Source: Adineta ricciae (lineage: Eukaryota > Rotifera > Eurotatoria > Adinetida > Adinetidae). Taken from it: a stretch of 64,000 bases of DNA. Every line of letters begins with the position of its first letter. The first letter of the stretch is position 1. The stretch covers positions 311,597 through 375,596 of the forward strand of contig CAJNOJ010000079.1 in assembly GCA_905250025.1 (NCBI GenBank). The letters are read 5' to 3'. The translations under genes and the position numbers were made by a program. The notes beneath the pieces are model-generated. The model made no database searches. It was not told where the DNA came from and was given only the letters and a program-made list of their open reading frames with translations. This document shows, piece by piece, positions 11,812 through 22,800 of the stretch.

Positions 11812-12049
11812 TTTATTTTGACCTTGAATACTGAGAAAAAGAAAGAGTTCTTTAATATTCAAGTATGTCGATCATTGTATGAGAACAGCAAATAAAACAA
11901 TGATTTTTGTCATGGGTTAGTAGAATGGAAAAAAAAGTCATTCATCACATTAACGATTGTTGCCATGTCAGTCTTTTTTCTTGACGTCTACGTCGATACC
12001 TTACGCACATAGAAGAAGAAGAAGAAGACAGAACGCCGTCTCAAACATT

Positions 12050-12679
12050 ATGAATAGAAGAATACCTAATGTCGATCAATTAGCTTCAAGTCATCGTATT
12101 GAAACTCTTCAAGATATTGTGCGCAACTGTCAACGCAATGAACAACGTTTGCTGGAACTTGAACGTCACACACGACACGAACGGAAACGCGCTGAACGTC
12201 TTCTACGTGAAAAGTCCTACCAAAAACAAGAAGAATCACAACAGAAAGCTGTAAAATTTTTTATAACTCTTGACAATGACCCAACAACACGAACGAAAAC
12301 TTCCAAATCTTGTAAAACAGTCAAGCAAAATCGAGTACGATTTGATTTTCTAACAGAGAACGCATCTGCATCGTACAAACCGAAAGTACCAACTGATAAC
12401 ATCGACAACTTTGACGATCTAGCACGTCGATGTGAAGATCTTCTTTTACGTTTGCGTATTCATACAAAACATTCAAAAGCACTTCAATCTCGCGAATCAT
12501 TCAATCCATCTACCTATTCAACCGACGAACGAATAAAACAAACACTAGACGACAGCAATGCATCACACGAAAGTCTTCTAAGTGAAATTCAACGTCGGAA
12601 CTATTTAAGAACCGAAATTCTACGCTTACGACTTCAACAACATCTCCTATTACCTGGCCGACCGAACACCACTCAATGA
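12050..12679 (+). CDS. Coiled-coil protein of unknown function
   Basis: A single open frame of 209 residues from ATG 12050; an in-frame ATG at 11957 would add 31 residues. The sequence is charged and helical: a first coiled coil around residues 20-65 (LQDIVRNCQRNEQRLLELE, ERKRAERLLREKSYQ), a variable middle, and a second helical part at the C-terminus (SEIQRRNYLRTEILRLRLQ). I do not recognise a family. ATG 12050 is favoured because the upstream extension contains a low-complexity Arg run and a T-rich, acceptor-like sequence. An AATAAA signal lies near 12768. Confidence 0.65.
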   Translation: MNRRIPNVDQLASSHRIETLQDIVRNCQRNEQRLLELERHTRHERKRAERLLREKSYQKQEESQQKAVKFFITLDNDPTTRTKTSKSCKTVKQNRVRFDFLTENASASYKPKVPTDNIDNFDDLARRCEDLLLRLRIHTKHSKALQSRESFNPSTYSTDERIKQTLDDSNASHESLLSEIQRRNYLRTEILRLRLQQHLLLPGRPNTTQ

Positions 12680-13125
12680 CGAACGACCAAAGCTTTGTTT
12701 TTCTTCTTCATATCTAAAAACTTAATATGATTAGTTGTTTTATGCAGAATTCTTCATATCTGTCAGCAATAAACTTTAAATCAAACCGAATCGCCATTCA
12801 CAATCTTATCTATCTCTGTGAAATATGGAGGTGATAACATAATATAGAATAAAACAGTGCTATTTTTAGAAGAGAGCGAGAAAACATAGTCTAATGTCAT
12901 TTTTTTCCGAAAACAAAATCGGCCAGTATGTTATTTTTCCTGTTCGTTTTCATATGTTTGTTTTATTGAGCATCTGACGAATGCTCTGCAAAAGTACATA
13001 CAGACGCGAAACTAACTTACATAAATTGTATCAGTTCACTATAGGATTTTTCTTTCTTTTTTTCCTTCATTTCTCGACTCTAGGAAGTAAATTAAAAATT
13101 TATTTTTCATTTTTTTTCCTTCCTT
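12680..13125. other. Gap between two plus-strand genes; no gene seen
   Basis: 446 bases of T-rich sequence holding the 3' end of the coiled-coil gene and the presumed promoter of the EF-hand gene. The stretch just before ATG 13126 is strongly pyrimidine-rich. Confidence 0.45.
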
Positions 13126-14281
13126 ATGGACACAAAGATGGAGATTCTTCGACAACGGTTATTAGATAGCACAACCAAACAATCTGATTTAATCGAAATA
13201 TTTGCAGCAATTGATCGAGGTTTGTTTACATTTCACTGTCAGGCAAAGGTTTCGCATATTTACCTATTGAATTAGATTGCTCCGGCCGAATAACATATGA
13301 AGAGTTTCATGCTGCGATGAAATTATTGAAATTAGATTTCAATAACGATGACGAGATCAAACAACTCTTTCGACAATTTGATACAACAAACAATGGACAA
13401 ATCGATCTCGCTGAATTCCTCCAACAGATCAAACCACCAATGAACGAACGACGTCACCGAGCGGCTCTCCATATCTTTAACTCAATGGACATCAACAAAG
13501 ATGGGAGATTAACTATCGAAGATATCAAAGTAGTTGACACGACCGAAGGAAATGATCAGTTGTTGCCTATTTGTTTTAGCTGAAATACGCGGCACAACTG
13601 AAAGCAGTCAAAAATAGATCAAGCCAGAATATTGATTATGTACGCAATGTGTTAAATATCCGAAACTTTTTCAACACTAATTCTTGTTAGCAATCGTTCA
13701 GGGAGTTTCCTATCTGCTAGAAGATGTGATCGATTTCATCTATTAGGAATAGACGTCGAGAATGTCATCAGCATGCATGACATGTGTGAAGAGAAAAGTC
13801 ACTATGAGTCAACACTTGACTACCTCAAGCTCGTTAAACTGTAAATCATCTTATCATGTTGCCAGCATGTGCTTTACGCTTCTGATTTCCTTGAAAGGTA
13901 ATTAGCAGCTTGTAACCAAATCATTTTTAATTCAGTAATGAAAAATACGGAAAAGAAAGTAATCATTGTACTTGCACATAATTATTTTAAAGTGCCTGTC
14001 ACGAGATAAATGTATGTTAGTGAGCATTTCAGCAGTTACATTGATCTACGTACGTTTTCAAGGAAGTGCATTCATGGTATATAATCTGAAAGAAAAAGAC
14101 ATTTTTTCTTTTATTCTAGACTTTGAAGAAATTTCTCAACAAATTCGATACACGCGGTCAAGAAGATGGTATCGTCGATCAAGACGAGTTTCTCGGCTTC
14201 TGTGTTATGCTTAGTGCGACGATTAAAGAAGATATTTATTTCGAACATGCACTACGAACATTATTTGATTTTCGTTTTTGA
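13126..14281 (+). CDS. CAPSL: Calcyphosin-like EF-hand calcium-binding protein
   Basis: Cytosolic calcium sensor of the calcyphosin/CAPSL family. Exons are 13126-13219, 13276-13529, 13580-13639 and 14120-14281. They join in one frame to 189 residues, the same length as human calcyphosin. EF-hand loops: DRDCSGRITYEEF, DTTNNGQIDLAEF, DINKDGRLTIEDI and, in the last exon, a looser loop DTRGQEDGIVDQDEF. The family motif after the second loop (LRPPM in vertebrates) appears here as IKPPMNERR. The third intron (13640-14119) is 480 nt while the others are 50-56 nt. I accept it because the join aligns residue for residue with calcyphosin across the last EF-hand linker. An alternative end just after 13580 would lose EF-hand 4. 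ATG 13126 is the first in frame; 13138 is a second possibility. Confidence 0.85.
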
Positions 14282-14472
14282 TTCAAAAGAAAAAGAACAT
14301 CAAGAAACAAAAATACAAATATGTCTTATAAACATTTCTATCGATTCGATATTTATTCCAAAACAAAATGAACAAAAATAGATCTAGTCAGGTTTGGAGA
14401 AGTGCAGATCAACCTATACGGGATAGAAATAAACTTTTCGGGAAAGATATTTTCCAGCAAGTCTGTTCGATG

Positions 14473-16373
14473 TTAATCTTCGTAGTGGTTACGTCTCACT
14501 TTATTTGCACGAGTTTTATTTAAAGCTTGAGTACGAGTTTTAAATGCAGCTTTGTTAGCGTTATGCTATTAGACAAGAAGAAATTATGAATGAATTCAAA
14601 AGACAAAAATAAGCATACTCGATCCAATTTATTCACTTTTGATTGCTCAAGATTTTCAATTTCTGGCTCGTCTAGATTGAATACCGAACGAAGAAACCCA
14701 TTCTCCTATTAACCATAAAGAATCAATTTCATATGAGAAATATTTCATGAGTTTTGCTTCACTGACTTTAAGATGAACATTCATTCCTGTGGCTAGTATG
14801 CTACTGAACATATTGTAATAGAATCGACTAGTCCATGACGTGATTTCCAGTGTTTCACGGCCGAATTTTATGTCGAAGTCAGGTGAAGTCCCTTCCTAAA
14901 AGTGTGAACGTCAATTTGCAAAGAAAATTTCTCTCGTTAAATCGTGTTACTTCAAATGAATTGTAGATTTCTCGAAAAGTAGCACGTTGTAAGCGTTTCT
15001 CCTTCTTGCCACGATATTTTGCACTTTCATTCGCTTTCTTTTCTAATGTTATCAATAAAGATTCAGATGGTTCGGCAAAGATCTAGAATACATAAACATA
15101 CATATCAAGTAGTACGCACTCCAATTCGCCTACGCTGTGAATATCTCGTGCTATTTCATATAAAACAGCTATTGTTTCACCTGCTTGATTACGTAGATCA
15201 CTATCGTTCGTTTCCAGAAGACCGGGTATCTTTTCAGGAAGATATCTACAGTAAGCCAATAGAAGCTGGTTGATCTATTATCGATAACTTACATGCGTAT
15301 CAATTCATGGGCGAGATTATCCGGTAAAGTGGATGCTAAAAGACACCAAGAAGTGAGCGCTGCTGTGTGTAATTCTTGTAGGTCGTGATTAATGATCGGT
15401 GATGCTCCATCTTCAGATAAGTATGACGGAGAAAAAATCGTCTCTAGTATTTTCATTAATTCAACCGTTGACTACAAGGAAACGAAATCTTATTTTGGAC
15501 TAAAGTAAAGTATCGATGTGTACTAACTGAAATCTCCTCGCTGGAGATGAAACAAATAATGCCTAGTGCTTGAGTGTACTATAAATAGAAACAAAGAAAT
15601 GATGATGGTGAGATCAAACGGTCTGATGAAACCAACGTGTTTTCGGAGAGATGAAAGCTTCGATTCGTCGCGTACTGTTGGTAATATTGCATCACGAAAT
15701 TTGAGAAACAGTTCATCATCGACTTCACCGAGTTGAATAAAAACTAGCGAAGAAACAGTCGCCGCTAATTTCCCTTCGGATTCATTGCCTTTTCTCAAGC
15801 ATGCTATCAATTGTTCCGTCAGACTTTCAATTCTATCAAGAAGAACTATTTAAAAAACTGCAAAATGCTTGGCGTCATACCGATTAGAAACCAACTCAGA
15901 AACGTATTTTTGGGATAGTAATGTTTGAAGCGTACGTAGATAATTTTCACGTGTTCTCAAACTAAAATTTCAAAAACGTATTATGATAATTGAGAAGTTT
16001 TTCAAAAAGTTACTCTTTATTTCGAAGACCTTCAATTGATGTGTCAAGTTTTTCATCAAGAGAATCCGATGTAAGGATTACATCATTTCCTAAAGGAAAA
16101 CCAACTAAAACATACAAAAGAATGTTAATAATGAGGTCTAAGATTTGCTTTTTTTTTGACAATATAATTACCTTCGCTATCTTCATAGATGCTTGTTACA
16201 TCGGACATATTGGAACAAGTGCTAACGCCATCGTCGATTGATGCTGAATCGTCAGCGCCCGATTTTGTCGTCTTATTCCGAGGCGGACGACCTGCAAGGA
16301 AAATCAAATATCATTTTACACTGCGACTGTACAAAACAAATATCTAATTACTTTTCTTTGTATATTTTGGCAT
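14473..16373 (-). CDS. IFRD1: Interferon-related developmental regulator (IFRD1/IFRD2) homologue
   Basis: Armadillo-type helical-repeat protein; vertebrate IFRDs act in transcription and ribosome biology. It starts at ATG 16373 (MPKYTKK, as in human IFRD1 MPKNKK). An acidic Ser-rich segment follows (SIDDGVSTCSNMSDVTSIYE). The conserved core includes CLRKGNESEGKLAATVSSL and LVFIQLGEVDDELF, matching the vertebrate block around CLKKGKSDEQRAAAA. C-terminal exons read FDIKFGRETLEI, then MNVHLK joined to ENGFLRSVFNLDEPEIE, then NKAAFKTRTQALNKTRANK. The last exon is 14473-14575. There are about ten exons with introns of about 50-60 nt; I placed the first and last ones exactly but not every internal boundary. 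It lies 148 nt downstream of POMP on the same strand, with a strong splice acceptor 29 nt before its ATG. Confidence 0.88.
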
Positions 16374-16425
16374 GATGGATGTCAATTATCAAGTAACTAT
16401 ATCTACAAGAAGAAGGAGAAGAAAA
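16374..16425 (-). promoter_or_regulatory. Putative trans-splice acceptor upstream of IFRD
   Basis: On the minus strand a pyrimidine tract (TTCTTCTCCTTCTTCTTGTAG read in two halves) ends with AG at 16403-16404, 29 nt before the IFRD ATG. No donor exon is evident in the 148-nt gap to POMP. This is what a spliced-leader acceptor would look like; a 5'-UTR cis intron is the alternative. Confidence 0.45.
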
Positions 16426-16521
16426 ACGTCAGTCGAGTTTAACCGAAAGAATGACCATAACAATAAAAGAAAAAAGTGAAAAGAAAAATTTCTATAGTGT
16501 TATGTGATGTTTTGATTTTTT

Positions 16522-16896
16522 TCAAAATAATCGATCATGTTTGTCCATGGCTAAATGTGGATCAACTTGAATTTCACCGAATTCTCGAGGATTATTTAAA
16601 ATATCATCGAATGATATGTCTTCATTAGTACCACGTAGAACATCGAGCATCAATCGTGAACTTGGTAGGCACGGTAAACGACCAATTTTCTTGGCAATTT
16701 GTAGTTCTGTTTGAAGTTTTAATGGTGCTTGAATACCTAAGACACTACGTGCCATATGATGATGGAATTTATCGCGAGTATCTACATGTGTGATCTCAGA
16801 CTTTTCCAAAATATGGCCTGTAGTTAATGTGGATTTCACGGAAGCTAAGCCTTGGCATAGTTTGTTAGGTAAGCCAGTATAACTTGATGTATCCAT
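16522..16896 (-). CDS. POMP: Proteasome maturation protein (POMP/UMP1)
   Basis: Assembly chaperone of the 20S proteasome that is incorporated into half-proteasomes and degraded on maturation. A single-exon 124-residue protein from ATG 16896. It has the family core LGIQAPLKLQTELQIAKK (human: LFAPLKLQMEF), RLPCLPSSRLMLDVLRG (human: RLPFLSSSNLSLDVLRG) and EDISFDDILNNP. Vertebrate POMP is 141 residues; the difference is at the N-terminus, and the C-terminal chaperone region is complete. It is the first gene of a possible two-gene unit with IFRD. Confidence 0.93.
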   Translation of the reverse strand: MDTSSYTGLPNKLCQGLASVKSTLTTGHILEKSEITHVDTRDKFHHHMARSVLGIQAPLKLQTELQIAKKIGRLPCLPSSRLMLDVLRGTNEDISFDDILNNPREFGEIQVDPHLAMDKHDRLF

Positions 16897-17966
16897 CTAA
16901 ACGACGAAATCAGTAGAGAAAAAACCTTTCATAATTTGTATGACTCACATTTATCTAGTAAATATCCGATAACAATCAAATACTTGTTAAAAAATGTGGG
17001 ATAAATCTGTAAAGAAAATTTCATGCAATATAGAAAAATTCAAGGTTACATCATATGTTAGTCAAACTGACATATGATTGATTACACATTCAACATGTGT
17101 CGAATGAATATTTACTATGTGCGAATCAAAAAGCGTAACGTTCTGTTAGGAAGAAACTAAGCAAATGAAATGAATGAATCAAAATATGCACCAATCATTC
17201 TGTCAAAATAGAACTACTGGCGACATCTTCTCGGTGACTGCGTTTCCATTATTCTATTTTAAAATTCAGTCATTTTCCAACATATGCAAGGATAGACTAC
17301 TTTTTATCATATTATTGTTCAGAAGCTGGGAACGGAGGATCTCCATGGCAATGACGCGACTATGATTGAGTTCTTATAATCATACACAGACACGCTGCCA
17401 TCGCACGTTGTTGATCCAATTTTGATGCACATAGAACATGAGATTCACACAGTTAATGAATGTGATTAGTATCGACAAATTTTGTCTCGTTTTGGTTAAG
17501 ACATTTATGGAAACGTCACGTAAAGTGGTTTTCTCTCATTTAGAGCACTATTCGAGAGAAGAAATCGTTTGTGTGAGATTTCTCTCTGACTTTGTTGAGA
17601 AGATTACACGACTTATATATACACACACCAGTGAACAAGGGTGAGGGATGAATGTGACTAAGCTGTAGTTGTACCTTCGTTGAACTTGGAATAGATTTGT
17701 ATCCATTTTAATCAAGTCTACGTAGATATAATTGCTCATTTTAAAGCTGATCTTTTAACTTGATAATCATTTTATTTCATTTCTCTGCGATAAGGCATTT
17801 TTTTATTAGAACTCTACTAGAATAACACGTACAATTCTCCAAGACTGATCACTAACTATGGTATTGACGCCACAAATCTCAATGAATTTTTAATTTAGTC
17901 TTCACATTACACTGCTGATAAAGAAAGTTTTGATAGGTTTTTGATAATTAAAATGTTTTCCATCAG
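16897..17966. other. Gene-poor stretch; nothing recognised
   Basis: About 1.07 kb of AT-rich DNA. Two short plus-strand ORFs (around 17174 and 17438) have no family features and no convincing splice context. The promoter of POMP should lie at its left end. Confidence 0.45.
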
Positions 17967-18284
17967 AAAGACCAATTGATGAAGAAAACCAAATCAATGG
18001 AACTTATGCAAAGAAATCGAAATCTGACAAATGGATTTACGTCTTCTGGCACGAAGAGTATTCGATGGGTTCAATTGAATTGCATCAATGTAGTTGATCT
18101 AAAGTTCATTGAAAATCGTCGACTCTCCTATATTTGTCATTCGAAGAAAGAAATGACAGTTTGTGTCGATTTTCTCATTGTGCTTTTCAATCTGCTGATG
18201 AAGAAACGACAAAATACATTATACAAAATCAAATGAATGAATGTTCATCTATGTTTCCAGTTTGAATCACCAATCATATTATCG

Positions 18285-18491
18285 TTACCCAGGTCAACAA
18301 ATCCGATGCTGGATCCGACCGTCTGACAAAATCCGATCGGATTCCTGGAAACGGAATTGCATTGGAATCCGACTAGAAAAATCCCGTCGGTTGTTGCAAA
18401 TTTTATGAGCGATCTTTCTAGCTATATTTTATGATGACCCTTAGAAAATCCATGTTTCGGATCCGAGTATGGGATTGTGCGACCTGGGTAA
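18285..18491. mobile_element. MITE-like element with terminal inverted repeats
   Basis: A 207-bp element. The left end reads TTACCCAGGTCAACAAATCC. The right end, reverse-complemented, reads TTACCCAGGTCGCACAATCC. The match continues imperfectly through CGGATCCGA for roughly 35 bp. The first 11 bases of both ends are identical. The interior has no coding capacity and contains repeated ATCCGAT/GGATTCC words. A target-site duplication is uncertain because TTA/TAA at the ends could be part of either. It sits inside the fragmentary gene. Confidence 0.7.
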
Positions 18492-18574
18492 TTTAGATGC
18501 ACATCTTCCTTATTTAAGAGGTCATAGATGATGTGATAACACTCTAACAAATGAATAAATGCGATTACGAGCTT

Positions 18575-18622
18575 AGGTCAACAGATCCGATGGGATCCGA
18601 GTATGGGATTGTTTGATCTGGG
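18575..18622. mobile_element. Internally deleted derivative of the same element
   Basis: About 48 bp in which the left-end sequence AGGTCAACAGATCCGATG is fused directly to the right-end sequence GGATCCGAGTATGGGATTGT followed by TTGATCTGGG. It matches both termini of the 18285-18491 element with the interior missing. The outermost TTACCC is degraded on the left. Confidence 0.6.
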
Positions 18623-18968
18623 AACTGATGAAATTGAAAATGTAAGAAAGCTTTCTTATTAATGTTGTTATGACTTTCGTCTTATTCTAGAAAAGCACAA
18701 CTTCAAGAGCACTGTCAAAAAGCTCGTTTATCAATTATGCAAGCGATGAACAATGGTGATAAGAGTTTGCACTTTTCTAACGAAATATCTCATTTCTACT
18801 CTTTGAATAGTTCACACTTTGGAATGTGTTGCTCTATTTATGAACATCAGTGATGCCAACATCGAGTGTTTGCTCGAAGGTATGATACAAAAAGAAACAA
18901 TTGTCATGATTTTCCTATCCTCATCTGTAGGACGTCCAAATACGAAACGAAGGTCAACAAAGAAGTAA

Positions 18969-19861
18969 AACAATAGTAAACGATGGGTTATTGGCAACAA
19001 ATTTTAATTATGCGAATAATTATCAGATTGCTTGTTTAGGCTAATAGATGCGTAAATTATATGTAAACTGTGATTCTTAGAAGTTTTTTTTATCAATAAA
19101 AGTGATTAAAACATTCTTGTCTTGTACCGTATACCGTCTATGTAGCGTCAGTAGGGGAATGTTGACGTTGTATACAACTCTTGTGCTCACGAACTATGAT
19201 TTATCTAGAGCGAAAAACAACGGATATTATAAAGTACCAATTATACCTTTCGATTGATGGAGAAAATCCCAATCGAGCTAAGCGAAATTCGCGAATAACA
19301 TAGATAACAAACACGTATTATACTAATGACATGATTTCTTTATTTTCATTCATTTTTAATTTCATTGCCTACGTTATCACCCATTCGTATTTTCTCAAAA
19401 AGGGAGGGAGATGATGAAGATAAGTTCAGTAAATACAAGACAAAGACCAAAATATGCTAGTCTGGATTGGTTATAGCCCAGAAGAACGAACACATTAATC
19501 ACCTAACAGCAGTCGATTCGAAATAGCGACATCATTTTGAACTATATGATTTGTCGTTATCTCGTCAGCGAAATACAAAGACCGCTCGTTCACATCATTA
19601 GGACAATGAATTAATCCTAATTCCGTGTCAGATCGTTCATTCCTATTTCTTTTCTCCTTCAGAATAATTTATATGTTAACTATCGACTAATTTCTTCAAT
19701 TAATTTTGTCTATTACTCAATTATGTTTGAGCGTCTGTCGACAACAAGTCCATACATTTGGTTTGTTTGATTTCTTTGTGTTTATGTTCATTAGGATATT
19801 CACAAATTCATTTTATTTTTTTAGTGATGTAAGCCTTGGACCTATTGAACAGGCAAATCGT
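18969..19861. other. Gap before the SAP-domain gene; nothing recognised
   Basis: About 0.9 kb. It ends in a T-rich tract with an acceptor-like TTTTTTTAG at about 19824, so the first coding exon of the next gene may begin there, with a 5' exon or leader upstream that I cannot place. Confidence 0.4.
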
Positions 19862-22800
19862 ATGGCTTTAGCACCGACAAAAGCTTCGATTCCATATCTT
19901 GATTTTAAAGAAAGTTTTCCAAGATTGCAACAAAATAGAACGCCATTGAAACTCCTTGCACCTGATGAAGTACCTATGAATGCAAGTATTGCAACAACAA
20001 CAACTACCGATACAAATCATAGTCGACAGACAAGCCTTCAACCAGTCTGGTACACAGAACAAACGATCGTTGATGATATCAACGATCAACAGCAGCAGCA
20101 GCAATCGAATTCAGCCAGATCGTCAACTAATCATCGTCATGATCTAACACGTTCAACTTTACCTACCATTGAAAGTAATAGCCCAGAAATCGAAGATGAA
20201 ATTATTGAGAAAGAACCTCTCTCAGCAAAACCATCCCTTATGCGTAAATCATCGACGTTCACAATTGAACAACAGTCATCAATTAATAGTCCATCATCGT
20301 TGAATGAATCAGAAAAAGAAAACAATTTCGATGTTATGATCACCTCAACACAGTACGTATGATTAATTTGTGAAAAGATATCGAAAAATATTGCAACGTA
20401 ATTTCCGTAGACAAGAATCGAAGAAGTCAATATGTCATCCCAACGAACCATCTGAAGAATCTTTTCGTGCTCTTGAACATCTCTTAGGTCTTGGCTCAGC
20501 AAATACAAATCTAACGATGACAACTATGACACAAGACTCACCGAAAAGTAATCATGAATCATTGTCACTAACCATCGTTACTCCAACGGAATTGATCAAT
20601 CAGACAGGTGCATCATTACATTTAAGTTATGCACCAGCAGGTGGCGGAGGTAGTTTGCCATCGTCCCAAAACATTCTTGTCATGCCAACAATTGAAAGTA
20701 TAACTGATCCAAGTATAAACTCTACCATTCCACCGCCGTTTGACGTTGATAATAGTGAAATCGAAGAGCCGTCATCGGCATGTGGAACAGTTATCAATCC
20801 TGACACTTCGAAATGTACTGAAGATTCGTTTCATTTTACTGATGAAGATGATGAAGAGAGAATAGAAACGCCGAAAGATAATACAAACACAGAAGACGAT
20901 GATGACGACGACGACGATCAGAACGATTTTTCTTTGGAATTAAATGATTTTCCAAATAATTCGAAAGATACTGTGAATGAATCAGTAGTTCAAGCACCTC
21001 CGATGATTACGATTCGTGCACCGACATGTGCTGATGTTGCCTATCGAGCTTTGATCAAAACCCGAGCCGGTGGAAGAATATCTCAACCGATCAAAACTCA
21101 ATCACCATTAGCAAAATCAGGTAAGCGAAGGAACTAACGAGTCTTCTTTCTGAAGTCCCATTCTTAGATCCAATCAAAGTGACAGTGCGATCATCTGTGC
21201 CTGTATCATCGCCAACACGAACATCCCGTGTGCTTCGTTCAAGCACTCGTCGAATGTCAACTGATCCTGTTGCTGAAAAATCTACTACGCAAGAAATCAA
21301 TGAGTCAAGTGAATTATTCACTCAACCGTAATAACAATACAATTGAGAGAAAACTTTATTTAGATGTGACATCCGACGATAAATGTTTTGCTAATGAAGA
21401 TCAAACTACTGATGATTATCCTCGTATTGAACTTGTCGAAGTTGTCAGTGTATCTGAAGATGACGAAGTCGAACAAGAACAAGCTGCTGGCATTACTCTT
21501 AACCTTACTGAAACGAAAGAGATTGATTCGTCATCAACAACAAGTGCAGAGGAAGCTGATTGTAGTGCTTCGTCATCGTGCGCATCCTTTATCTCCCCTC
21601 AAGTGAATATTGGCACACCAGCAGATGCTAAAAAGCCTGTTCTATCACGGGAGTTTACGTACGATAGTCCAGCATTAAGAAAGACTCGCTCTTTACAACA
21701 CCGTTCCATCCTACTCAATCGACCAAGCTCTTCACGTTCAAATCAGTCATTAATTCCTCCCATACCTGAACAACAAGTTACCAATAGCAGCGAAGAAGAA
21801 CAAGATCTTAGCACTTATTCTATACCATTGTCAGAATCTAAAATTTTGTTAACAACTCTTTCTACGAATCCAACAACCATGAGCGAAGCACCACCGATGA
21901 TCCTACAAAAATCTCTAGCAGGCTCTGCTTCACCATCACCAAATCCTACGCCAGTGATCACTATTCGTCAAAGTGAACATTTATCGTCAGCTCTATCCCC
22001 TCGCCGTAGTATTAATCCTCTCCATTCGTCCACACCATCAACTAGAAGTAAATCGTTGCAAATGGTTTCACTTGGTGAACAAGAGCAACTTTCAACGACA
22101 GTTCCACAGCATTTGCAAATTGACTTAACTGCAGAAGATGTTGAAATGCTCGATAACGAACAACAAGTAGACATTCCTGTTTATCAGGTTGCCGAGGAAG
22201 GTATTCAAACATCTCCAATCCAACCACCTCGTCGAATCGATGTCAGTGCTCAAACTACACCAAGCCTTAATCCATTATCTCGGCGTTGTTTTCAAGCAAT
22301 GGAACAGCAAACAACACCGATTGCGAAGCGTTCATCTTCATCGGCAAGTTGTCAAACGACTCCGATTGCTATTCAAATTAAACAAACAAGCCCAATGGCG
22401 CCCCATGTACCATCAGTAGTATCGAGTGTGATTATAGAGGAGGAACGTGAACAACAACAACAACAGCAGCAAGTCACGCCATTGCATAGCAAAGCCATTG
22501 TACATTTAAGACGAAATGTTCGCTTCCAATTTACACCCTCAACTGATGCTCGTTTAGCTGCCAAAGAAAAGTTAGAAGAAGAACAAAAACGTCAGGTGAA
22601 ATTAGATATAGTTATTGATCCGATCAATCCGATTCCATCGGATAATGAACGTGAAGAGGATACCGAAGATGAATCCATCAGAGCGAAAAAGAAAATATCC
22701 ACGTCGAAAAAGAAAAAAGTATCTGCTCCATCAACAAAAACAGATGATAGTTCAGAAGAAACGGTTAGGATAGCTAATCTGTACGTTGAATTGGTTTGGA

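Larger units (their letters stand above)
17967..18968 (+). pseudogene. Fragmentary gene of unknown family, probably degenerate
   Basis: Pieces with coding character appear in changing frames. After an acceptor at 17965-17966 there is ENQINGTYAKKSKSDKW then IYVFWHEEYSMGSIEL, ended by a stop. Next comes a Cys-containing stretch (SLCRFSHCAFQSADEE) in another frame. After a gap that holds an inverted-repeat element, three short blocks joined by plausible GT-AG introns read KAQLQEHCQKARLSIMQ, HTLECVALFMNISDANIE and GRPNTKRRSTKK, ending at TAA 18966-18968. The WIYVFWHEEY part faintly resembles a chromatin-reader beta barrel (PWWP-like), but this is only an impression. The frame changes suggest a pseudogene; an unusual multi-exon gene cannot be excluded. 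Confidence 0.35.
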
